From contig JBFYKJ010000036.1 of the NCBI GenBank assembly GCA_041306005.1, positions 1 through 5,520 of the forward strand: a DNA stretch of 5,520 nt. Direction: 5' to 3'. Position numbers and translations under genes: made by a program. Below the pieces are notes generated by a model, which ran no database searches, had not been told where the DNA came from, and saw only the letters and a program-made list of their open reading frames with translations. This document shows positions 1-5,150 of the stretch, in pieces. Each line of letters starts with the position of its first letter. Position 1 is the first letter of the stretch. This DNA is from JBFYKJ01 sp041306005 (GTDB taxonomy: Archaea; Altiarchaeota; Altiarchaeia; JAFGQM01).

Positions 1-168
1 TACCGCGACAAGGTCCAGAACCAATACGCTATCTCGGCCGAGGAGTGGGAGAAGAGGAATGGGATGAAGCTCGCCGACTGCAAGTACAAGAGGGACGCGG
101 CGGCCCTGGAAGCCGGCGAGGTCTACAAGAAGGCCTACGAGGTCAGGGACTACTTCAAAACCGGGTAA
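1..168 (+). CDS. 3' end of an unrecognised gene (partial)
   Basis: Frame 1 is open from the first base to a TAA at 166-168 and gives the last 55 residues of a protein whose start lies outside the window. The fragment is highly charged and rich in Lys, Glu, Ala and Tyr (for example EEWEKRNGMKLADCKYKRD), has one cysteine, and ends in DYFKTG. It looks like a soluble, mostly helical C-terminus with no membrane segment. G or C is common at third positions, and the Lys and Arg codons are AAG, AGG and CGC, like the other genes here, which supports real coding. I do not recognise the family and assign no function. The next gene on the same strand starts 109 bases later behind its own TATA-like box, so the two are probably transcribed separately. 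Confidence 0.7.
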   Translation, partial: YRDKVQNQYAISAEEWEKRNGMKLADCKYKRDAAALEAGEVYKKAYEVRDYFKTG

Positions 169-213
169 TGCCCAGGCGCCCGGCTCGCACTAAACAGCCT
201 TAAACATCGCGCA

Positions 214-238
214 AAAACCTTCAAAAGGCTAAGGTTTT
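214..238 (+). terminator. inverted repeat, candidate terminator or operator
   Basis: AAAACCTT (214-221) and AAGGTTTT (231-238) form a perfect 8-bp inverted repeat around a 9-base loop, 45 bases past the stop of the upstream partial gene. The right arm ends in four T, which would suit a weak terminator for that gene. It also touches the TATA-like box of the next gene, so an operator role is equally possible. The structure is seen in the sequence and the role is inferred. Confidence 0.4.
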
Positions 239-247
239 AGTATATCC
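235..247 (+). promoter_or_regulatory. TATA-like box upstream of the 278 gene
   Basis: TTTTAGTATATCC lies with its centre about 35 bases before the ATG at 278. With the usual archaeal spacing of 25-27 bases from TATA to transcript start, the RNA would begin near 268-270 and have a leader of about 10 bases. There is no Shine-Dalgarno motif before the ATG, which fits a nearly leaderless mRNA. Confidence 0.45.
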
Positions 248-277
248 TCCCGCTAGAATAGCAGCCCAAAACCCAAA

Positions 278-571
278 ATGACAAACGAAGCTAGAGCCCC
301 GTATGCAAAGGTAGTGAAATCCGAGTTTGACGTGAAAGGCCTCGAGTCCACAAAGCAGGCCGCACAGCTGCAGTACCAGCTTATGCTCATGCCGCCCGTC
401 CTGCGCGCGCACATAGACTACCCAAACAGGAACATGGAGCTAGTTTACGCAGACCCGACGATCGTAGAAGGCGTGCTGAACATGATAAAGCCCGCCAAGA
501 CCACCCTGAAGTCCAGGGAAGTGCTTGAATACGCCAAGCTTGTCAGCGAAGGGCGGTCGCACAGCGCGTGA
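278..571 (+). CDS. small hypothetical protein, possible HMA-like fold without metal-binding cysteines
   Basis: This gene encodes 97 residues, from an ATG with no Shine-Dalgarno motif to a TGA at 569-571. I do not recognise a named family. The order of elements suggests a beta-alpha-beta-beta-alpha-type ferredoxin-like fold: a strand ending in FDVKGLES (17-24), a helix of about 25-38, a strand in LRAHIDYP (42-49), a strand in NMELVYADP (52-60), and a helix of 61-70, then a basic helix. VKG..(S/T)..A....L...P.V..A.IDY.N..M...YADP resembles heavy-metal-associated domains, but the GMxCxxC loop is replaced by GLESTKQAA. There is no cysteine in the whole protein, so copper-chaperone activity is not expected. 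There is no signal peptide or membrane segment, so it is probably cytosolic. It has its own TATA-like box and converges on the disulfide-protein gene downstream. The coding call is fairly secure and the fold is only an inference. Confidence 0.7.
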   Translation: MTNEARAPYAKVVKSEFDVKGLESTKQAAQLQYQLMLMPPVLRAHIDYPNRNMELVYADPTIVEGVLNMIKPAKTTLKSREVLEYAKLVSEGRSHSA

Positions 572-597
572 GGATAGGGTTCAGGTAATTCTATTTA

Positions 598-626
598 GGC
601 TAGCTTTTGCCGGGCTAGCTTTTGCC
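598..626. repeat. tandem direct repeat of GGCTAGCTTTTGCC
   Basis: GGCTAGCTTTTGCC occurs at 598-611 and again at 613-626, two exact 14-base copies with a period of 15. GCTAGC is its own reverse complement, so the copies can also pair as a 6-bp hairpin (599-604 with 614-619) followed by TTTT. It lies 27 bases past the stop of the 278 gene and may act as a weak plus-strand terminator. The remaining bases to about 684 show nothing I can name. Confidence 0.6.
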
Positions 627-684
627 TCGGTTTGAGCATAAATTGATTTCTAAGAAGTATCGGACAACACAACCGGGCTCTAGT

Positions 685-733
685 ACAAAAAACAAAATAA
701 AAAAACAAAAGGCGGTAGGCCTTGCGGCCTACC
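685..733 (-). terminator. hairpin plus T-rich tract, terminator of the double-DsbA gene
   Basis: Read on the minus strand, GGTAGGCC-GCAA-GGCCTACC (733 down to 714) is a perfect 8-bp stem closed by a GNRA-type GCAA tetraloop. It is followed by GCC and about 26 bases made almost wholly of T (710 down to 685). It starts 46 bases after the stop of the minus-strand gene at 779. The T tract is what archaeal RNA polymerase needs to terminate, and the stem makes it look like a bacterial intrinsic terminator. The reverse strand gives only an A-rich tract, so the signal is directional. Confidence 0.8.
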
Positions 734-741
734 ATGCGCCT

Positions 742-765
742 GCACGGGGCCGGGTGGCCCCGCGC
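742..765 (-). terminator. second GC-rich hairpin of the terminator region
   Basis: On the minus strand GCGCGGGGCC pairs with GGCCCCGTGC around an ACCC loop: ten base pairs including one G-U wobble. It lies 14 bases past the TAA of the minus-strand gene and 8 bases before the GNRA hairpin, so the transcript would end in two stacked hairpins. This one has no T run of its own. It may stabilise the 3' end or assist the terminator that follows. Confidence 0.55.
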
Positions 766-778
766 CCAGCTGCAACGC

Positions 779-2134
779 TTACGAAGCCTCCGCAAGCGCG
801 GCGTCTATGGCCTGCTTGAAAGCGTCGTACGGCTGCGCACCGACTATCTTCTTCCCGTTTATGAAGAACGCCGGTGTGCCGGAGACGCCCGCCTCGCGGC
901 CGTCGGCCATGTCCTGCGTTATCTTGGGCACATACTTGTTCGTGTCAACGCAGGTGCCAAACTTGGTTGCGTCAAGGCCGAGCGTTGCCGCCAGGGCCTT
1001 CATCGCAGTCGCGTTGGCGCCAACGCCGCCCGCAATATATGCGTCGTGGAACTCCCAGAACTTGCCCTGCTCGTCAGCGCAGTATGCCGCATTGTGCAAA
1101 AGCTGCGCAGAAGCGCCGTGTATTAGGAACGCCCTGTAGACTATCTTCAGCTTGCCTGTGTTGACATATTCGGTCACCAGCTGCGGCTTTGTCTGCGTCT
1201 CGAACCTCGTGCAGTACGGGCACAGGAACTCCGAGAACATGACCATCGTCACTGGCGCATCAGCCTGGCCGACAGCCGGTGCGGTGCCTATGAGCTTTGT
1301 CATGTCGATGACTGGCTCGGGCTCCGGCTCGGGCTCGGGCTCGGGCTCCGGCTTATCGCCCGCGAGCGCCTTGTCCACCAGCGGCTGGAAGTTGCTGAAC
1401 GGCTGGGCGCCCACGACCTTGAACCCGTCGGCACCGCCTATGAAGAACGTCGGCGTGCCTGTGACGCCAAGCTGCCTGCCCAATGCAGTGTCTGCGTTGA
1501 CCACGGCGGTCTTCTCGCCGTTGTCCAGGCATGCGTTGAACTTGGTTGCGTCAAGGCCGAGCTCCGTGGCGTAAGCCTTCAGGTTGTCGACCGCAAGGGC
1601 TCCCTGGTTGGAGAACATCTTGTCGTGCATCTCCCAGAACTTGCCCTGGTCCCTGGCGCACTCGGCGGCCTCGGAGGCCTTCTGGGCGTTCGCCCCGTGG
1701 ACTATGTAGTGCTTGAACTGGATGTCCACCTTGTCGCCGTAAACCTCTTTGATCTTGGGCATCGGAGCTTCCCAGCCCGGGCTTCCGGACGCTAGCTTGT
1801 CCATTACCGCCTGGTTCTTGCCAGCGGCTGCGCCGCAGTACGGGCAGAGGAACTCGCTGAACTCGTATATCACAAGCTTTGGGGCGGCCGTGCCGTTCAC
1901 AGGCGCAAGCGGGGTGTCGTTAACAACGGTGCCGGCCGCGACAACAGCGCAGGTCGGCGAGCGCATTGCAAAGGCGAAGGTCATCATAGCCAGCAGTATC
2001 GCAAGGACGATGAGCCCTACGAAAACAGGGTCCTGTACATACCTGGAATATGCCCTGTGCGTCTTCTTAGCGGTCCCCTTCTCAGAGGCCTCGCCCCCCT
2101 TGGCGGGGGCCTCGTTCTCGGTGTTTTTTGCCAT
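779..2134 (-). CDS. membrane-anchored tandem DsbA-like thioredoxin-domain protein
   Basis: This 451-residue protein is probably an extracytoplasmic thiol-disulfide oxidoreductase. A charged N-terminus (1-36) precedes a membrane segment (about 37-57), which should leave the rest outside the cell. Two DsbA-like (Thioredoxin_4 type) domains follow, joined by a (PE)n linker at 261-274. Domain 1 has FLCPYC (C97, C100), the extra pair C159 and C202, and a cis-Pro loop GTPTFF (P228). Domain 2 has FLCPYC (C305, C308), C352 and C395, and GTPAFF (P421). All these are hallmarks of the DsbA/BdbD-like family, and both active sites look intact. Three N-glycosylation sequons (N72, N80, N374) lie on the external side. 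I chose the ATG at 2134. An in-frame GTG at 2173 would add 13 residues encoded by AT-rich, promoter-like DNA, but a TATA-like box suited to a leaderless GTG start exists, so it remains possible. The gene lies next to another anchored CxxC protein on the same strand. Confidence 0.92.
   Translation of the reverse strand: MAKNTENEAPAKGGEASEKGTAKKTHRAYSRYVQDPVFVGLIVLAILLAMMTFAFAMRSPTCAVVAAGTVVNDTPLAPVNGTAAPKLVIYEFSEFLCPYCGAAAGKNQAVMDKLASGSPGWEAPMPKIKEVYGDKVDIQFKHYIVHGANAQKASEAAECARDQGKFWEMHDKMFSNQGALAVDNLKAYATELGLDATKFNACLDNGEKTAVVNADTALGRQLGVTGTPTFFIGGADGFKVVGAQPFSNFQPLVDKALAGDKPEPEPEPEPEPEPVIDMTKLIGTAPAVGQADAPVTMVMFSEFLCPYCTRFETQTKPQLVTEYVNTGKLKIVYRAFLIHGASAQLLHNAAYCADEQGKFWEFHDAYIAGGVGANATAMKALAATLGLDATKFGTCVDTNKYVPKITQDMADGREAGVSGTPAFFINGKKIVGAQPYDAFKQAIDAALAEAS
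1313..1354 (-). repeat. Pro-Glu repeat linker between the two thioredoxin domains
   Basis: On the plus strand this is a run of near-identical GGCTCG or GGCTCC hexamers. On the coding strand it reads as alternating Pro and Glu codons, giving KPEPEPEPEPEPEP (residues 261-274 of the tandem DsbA protein). Such repeats form stiff, extended spacers that hold two folded domains apart. The short tandem unit could change in copy number by slippage. Confidence 0.85.
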
Positions 2135-2159
2135 TTTTGAATTTAAAGCTTTTTTAAGC

Positions 2160-2204
2160 ACAATATTTTGCACTTAGCCCTTTAAAAATGTTACTACCAT
2201 ATAG
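2160..2204 (-). promoter_or_regulatory. promoter region of the tandem DsbA gene, three possible TATA boxes
   Basis: The 83-base gap between the two minus-strand genes is AT-rich. Read on the minus strand it holds CTATATGG (2204-2197), TTTTTAAAGG (about 2188-2179) and AAAATATTG (about 2168-2160). With normal archaeal spacing, the first would start a transcript at about 2173, exactly at the GTG. The second would give a leader of about 24 bases before the ATG at 2134. The third would give an almost leaderless transcript at that ATG. I cannot tell which is used. The first box sits inside the inverted repeat TACCA-TATAG-TGGTA (2195-2209). Confidence 0.5.
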
Positions 2205-2217
2205 TGGTAAATTAGGC

Positions 2218-3522
2218 TCAGGGGCTAACCAGCTTCTCGCAGGGCTCCTTCTTGCCCGCGCAGTAGTACTGCAGCTCTATGCTGCCGCCAAAGGCGGCGG
2301 CCATCTCGTCCAGTATCCTCCGCTGGTTCTCGCAGTCCGCGCAGTCCGGCGGGTAGAACGCCTGCAGCAGGACCTTGCCTTCGGGCTTGCATGACGGGAT
2401 GCCCGTCTCGAACATGGTGAGCGCATAGTCCGCGGGCATTGTGGCGTTTATCTTGCCATCCGCCCCCTTCACCACGCCCAGCTGCTCGCATAGCTCCTTC
2501 GGCTCGGCATCGTTGAATATGCACGCCATCTTAGCGAATGCGTACCTCTCGGTGCCCTTCTGGAAGGTGCCGTTCAGCTCGCCGGTGGCCTTGGTGCCGG
2601 AGCTTACGAACTTGCAGTTCCAGACGACCGACGGCGCGACCGTCAGGTGGTATGCGTCGATGAGCATCGGGTCGTAAAGGTCGAACTTGAGCGCGCTGGC
2701 GTTCTTGAGCTCGTAGCTGAAGCGCAGCTTGAAGCGCGCGACGCGGTCCGCGTACAGCAGTATGCCCTTACCCATGTCGTCCGCTGGCACGGTGAGGTTG
2801 TCGACCACTATGCCCCTTGTAAAGCTGCTCTTATAGAAGTAGCCGTTTATCGAGGTCTTTATGTACCCGTCGCCTATCTCGAACTCATACGGGTAGTCCA
2901 CCCCGTTGCAGGTCATGACCTGCGGCATCGTGACGACGGTCCGTATGCCCGGCGTCCCGTTGTAAAGGCCTACCAGGTTTGGGACTGCGTCCTGCTCGTT
3001 GAAGATCCTGGCGCACTCCTGGAACTGGTTGAGCCCCTTGTTGTCGGCTATGAACTGGCCGAGGGTCGTCATGTTGCCGTTGAATCCCACATGCGTTAGC
3101 GTGAGGTCCTTGTCCATCAATACGTCAAACGCAAGGTAGTCAGCTGAGCCGTTTATCGGGAAGCTTACCAAGTAGCTGGTAGAGTTCTTTGTCACGACGC
3201 CTGCAGAGCGCTGTATCGTCAAATCGTTAGCGGCCTCGGCGACGTACATTGCCTGGCGGGAGGACTCGAGGGCGGAAGCGACCGCCATGGCGTCGCCCTT
3301 TGTCGGGTCTTCCTTCTTGCCCGAAGAGAGAGCCACTGCGGCTATTATGACCGCCGCTGCGATCGCTATTGCTATTAATAGATATAAGGTCTTATTCGGG
3401 CTTTTTGCCTCGCCCTTCGGCTTCTCGCCCCCGCTCTTGCCGGACTTCTTTGGCTTGGATTCTGCTTCCATCTTATTTGACTCTGAAACTTCGCTTGCCC
3501 CTTCGTTCTTCTCTTCGGCCAT
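2218..3522 (-). CDS. membrane-anchored surface protein with short C-terminal thioredoxin-like CxxC segment
   Basis: The protein has 434 residues. I do not recognise its main region. Residues 1-44 are a Lys/Glu/Ser-rich cytosolic tail, about 45-67 a single Ala/Ile-rich membrane helix, and about 70-375 a large external region. Eight N-glycosylation sequons (N113, N124, N150, N188, N242, N274, N317, N359) support a surface location. All ten cysteines (C170, C205, C303, C334, C345, C378, C394, C397, C421, C428) lie outside, an even number suited to disulfides. The C-terminus (382-421) reads VLLQAFYPPDCADC, a helix, then ELQYYC: the beta-alpha-beta opening of a thioredoxin fold with a CADC motif. 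It ends 13 residues later without the cis-Pro half, so it is a minimal or truncated thioredoxin unit. The ATG has a TATA-like box about 28 bases upstream and no Shine-Dalgarno, as expected for a leaderless mRNA. Its neighbour, the tandem DsbA protein, has the same topology and may act on it. Confidence 0.85.
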   Translation of the reverse strand: MAEEKNEGASEVSESNKMEAESKPKKSGKSGGEKPKGEAKSPNKTLYLLIAIAIAAAVIIAAVALSSGKKEDPTKGDAMAVASALESSRQAMYVAEAANDLTIQRSAGVVTKNSTSYLVSFPINGSADYLAFDVLMDKDLTLTHVGFNGNMTTLGQFIADNKGLNQFQECARIFNEQDAVPNLVGLYNGTPGIRTVVTMPQVMTCNGVDYPYEFEIGDGYIKTSINGYFYKSSFTRGIVVDNLTVPADDMGKGILLYADRVARFKLRFSYELKNASALKFDLYDPMLIDAYHLTVAPSVVWNCKFVSSGTKATGELNGTFQKGTERYAFAKMACIFNDAEPKELCEQLGVVKGADGKINATMPADYALTMFETGIPSCKPEGKVLLQAFYPPDCADCENQRRILDEMAAAFGGSIELQYYCAGKKEPCEKLVSP

Positions 3523-3546
3523 CGAGGTCTAATTTGTGAATAATAG

Positions 3547-3556
3547 TATAAATACC
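3547..3556 (-). promoter_or_regulatory. proximal TATA box of the surface-protein gene
   Basis: On the minus strand GGTATTTATA is centred about 28-29 bases before the ATG at 3522. With archaeal TATA-to-start spacing this puts the transcript start within a few bases of the ATG, giving a leaderless mRNA. The absence of any Shine-Dalgarno motif agrees with that. Confidence 0.6.
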
Positions 3557-3572
3557 TTAGGTTGCAATATCC

Positions 3573-3593
3573 AACGAAATCGTTTATATACTT
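3573..3593. promoter_or_regulatory. distal TATA element with adjoining 12-bp dyad
   Basis: TTTATATA (3583-3590) is flanked by the dyad AACGA-AA-TCGTT (3573-3584). On the minus strand, AAGTATATAAAC is a good second TATA box for the surface-protein gene, with transcription starting near 3560 and a leader of about 38 bases. The element is nearly symmetric. Read on the plus strand it would start a transcript at the 3' end of gatB, antisense to it. The dyad could be a regulator site. Confidence 0.45.
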
Positions 3594-3615
3594 TGCGCCG
3601 TTCTGGCGGCGGCCG

Positions 3616-5004
3616 TCACCCGAGCTCCTTCCTCAGCAACTCAGAGACGCTCCGGGCATCGGCGCGCCCCTGCATCTTTTTCATGACCTGCCCCATGAGG
3701 AAATTGACGGCCTCCGTCTTCCCAGACCTGAAGTCCGAAACGGGCCCGGGGTTCTCGGCTATTGCCTCCCTGGCGGCCTTAAGGAGAGCGCCCTCATCCT
3801 TTACTGCGCCCAGTTTTTCCTTCTCCACGACCGACTTGACCGATTCGCCGGAATCGATGACGCGCTCAAGGAGCTTCTTTGCCACCGTGTCAGTGATGGC
3901 CTTTGACTTAAGGAGTGAAAGAAGCTCAAGGAAGTTCTCGAGGGTGAGCTTTGTCCCGGACAGGGGTTTGCCCCGGTAATTCAGCTGGGCGAGGACCCCC
4001 TCGCAGACCCAGAGGGCGCAGAGCTGCGGGTCGGCCTTTGCGGCGGCGGCCTCGAAGAACCGGGCTACGTCTTTGTCATTAGTGAGGACCTTCGCGTATT
4101 TCTCGGAGATCTTATACTTAGTCTTGAAACGTGCCCTCATCTCCTGCGGGGTCTCGGGCTTGGCCTTCTCAAGGCTCTTGACAAACGCCTTGTCAAGCTC
4201 GAAGGGCGGGAGGTCCGGGTCCGGGATGTAGCGGTAGTCCTCAGCCGACTCCTTCTTTCGCATCAGATAAGTCTCTTCCTTCTCGTCGTCCCAGCCGCGG
4301 GTCTCCTGTTCTATGGTGTGGCCGCTTTTTACCATCGCCTCCTGGCGTGCTACCTCGTGCTCTATCGCGCGGTGTATGCTACGGATGGAGTTGACGTTCT
4401 TGACCTCGCACCGGTTGCCGCCGTTGATGGAGACGTTCACGTCGGCGCGCATTATCCCGTCGCCGCCGAGGATGAGGTCTGAATACTCAAGGAGCCTAGA
4501 CAGCTCCTTCATAAATGAGCGGGCCTGCTCGGCAGAAGTCATGTCCGGGGCTGATACTATCTCTATTAAGGGAACGCCGCTCCGGTTGTAATCGACCTGC
4601 CCCTTAGTTAAATTATATTGGCCCGGGTCCTCCTCCAGGTGGACCTCCCATATCCCGATCGGCGCGAAGCTGCCGTCCTCGAAGGTAAATTTCCCGTTTT
4701 CCCCTATTGGCTCGGACGTGATCTGATAGCCCTTCGGCAAATCGGGGTAGTTATAGTGCTTTCTTTTCAGGAAGATCTTTTTTTCGGGGACCTTGCAGCT
4801 AAGGAGATGGGCTATCGTGATGACGGATTCAAGCGCCCTTGCATTGACCGGGCGCGGCTTTATGCCGGGCATCCCGGTGCAGATCTCACAGACAAGGCTG
4901 TTCGGCTCCTCCGCCTCGTGGTAAGTGGTCAAACAGTCGCAGAAGAGCTTCTTCTCAGTCTTCAGCGGGACGTGTATCTCAAGGCCTATTTTGACTGAAA
5001 CCAT
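3616..5004 (-). CDS. gatB: Asp-tRNA(Asn)/Glu-tRNA(Gln) amidotransferase subunit B
   Basis: GatB binds mischarged Asp-tRNA(Asn) or Glu-tRNA(Gln), activates the side-chain carboxylate with ATP, and receives ammonia from GatA in the cytosolic GatCAB complex. In archaea its usual job is making Asn-tRNA, because GatDE makes Gln-tRNA. The 462 residues match the family's usual length. The N-terminal block KIGLEIHVPL (5-14) opens the kinase-like cradle. The zinc ligands are FCDC (C22, C24) and CEIC (C39, C42), followed by GMPG. Further signatures are RKHYNYPDLPKGYQIT (81-96), HLEEDPG (122-128), DYNRSGVPLIEI (138-149), MRADVNVSI (185-193) and DYRYIPDPDLPP (256-267). The tail domain (about 315-462) ends in the expected GQVMKKMQGRADAR. 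The AspRS-like insert of GatE is absent, so this is GatB rather than GatE. No gatA or gatC is seen in the window. The ATG at 5004 begins the family's conserved N-terminus and lacks a Shine-Dalgarno motif. Confidence 0.97.
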   Translation of the reverse strand: MVSVKIGLEIHVPLKTEKKLFCDCLTTYHEAEEPNSLVCEICTGMPGIKPRPVNARALESVITIAHLLSCKVPEKKIFLKRKHYNYPDLPKGYQITSEPIGENGKFTFEDGSFAPIGIWEVHLEEDPGQYNLTKGQVDYNRSGVPLIEIVSAPDMTSAEQARSFMKELSRLLEYSDLILGGDGIMRADVNVSINGGNRCEVKNVNSIRSIHRAIEHEVARQEAMVKSGHTIEQETRGWDDEKEETYLMRKKESAEDYRYIPDPDLPPFELDKAFVKSLEKAKPETPQEMRARFKTKYKISEKYAKVLTNDKDVARFFEAAAAKADPQLCALWVCEGVLAQLNYRGKPLSGTKLTLENFLELLSLLKSKAITDTVAKKLLERVIDSGESVKSVVEKEKLGAVKDEGALLKAAREAIAENPGPVSDFRSGKTEAVNFLMGQVMKKMQGRADARSVSELLRKELG

Positions 5005-5050
5005 TGTAGTGTAAATCTGCGCAAACGATTCTGGCCGCAGGGGCCGAAAC

Positions 5051-5062
5051 CGAGTATATAGA
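5051..5062 (-). promoter_or_regulatory. TATA box of gatB
   Basis: On the minus strand TTCTATATACTCG is centred about 52 bases before the gatB ATG. Standard spacing gives a transcript start near 5029 and a leader of about 25 bases. It faces away from the TATA box of the divergent gene that starts at 5151. Confidence 0.5.
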
Positions 5063-5102
5063 ACCTGGGGGTAGATAAAATAGGTTAGAGGGGGATTGAA
5101 GC

Positions 5103-5109
5103 TTTATAA
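5103..5109 (+). promoter_or_regulatory. TATA box of the gene at 5151
   Basis: TTTATAA is centred about 45 bases before the ATG at 5151. With a spacing of 25-27 bases the transcript would start near 5132 and carry a leader of about 19 bases that includes the AAGGAG motif. Together with the gatB box this makes the 146-base gap a divergent promoter region. Confidence 0.5.
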
Positions 5110-5141
5110 CGCCCCGAGGTAAGTATAGAAGAGCGCAGTTT

Positions 5142-5147
5142 AAGGAG
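5142..5147 (+). promoter_or_regulatory. Shine-Dalgarno site AAGGAG, 3 bases before the ATG
   Basis: AAGGAG is followed by AAT and then the ATG at 5151. The motif is strong but the 3-base gap is tighter than usual. It is the only clear Shine-Dalgarno in the window; the other starts look leaderless or lack one. No alternative start codon is available nearby in this frame, so it supports the ATG chosen. Confidence 0.55.
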
Positions 5148-5150
5148 AAT

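Noticed and set aside
595..819. Short frames in the convergent intergenic gap
   Set aside because: They cross the tandem repeat, the A/T-rich tract and the terminator hairpins. Their composition reflects those elements rather than a protein.
1313..1354. Simple repeat considered as a CRISPR or non-coding tandem array
   Set aside because: The unit is only 6 bases, has no spacers, and reads in frame as a Pro-Glu linker inside a well-supported gene.
722..2177. Several plus-strand open frames opposite the tandem DsbA gene
   Set aside because: They are antisense shadows of a GC-rich gene whose minus-strand product has clear conserved domains. Their own products are low in recognisable features and rich in Arg, Ala and Pro.
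2225..2524. Minus-strand frame of 99 residues overlapping the end of the surface-protein gene
   Set aside because: It lies in another frame of the same strand. I considered a frameshift extending the truncated thioredoxin unit, but the main frame reads cleanly to a TGA, and the DNA after it is AT-rich promoter rather than coding.
3595..3612. Hairpin CGCCG-TTCTGG-CGGCG just after the gatB stop as a terminator
   Set aside because: The stem is only 5 bp and is followed on the minus strand by an A/T mix with no T run, so I do not call it a terminator.
3536..3979. Plus-strand frames over the 3' end of gatB, apparently served by the TATA element near 3585
   Set aside because: The translated products are Ser/Arg/Phe-rich and look like the antisense of gatB. 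A promoter-like box alone does not make them genes.
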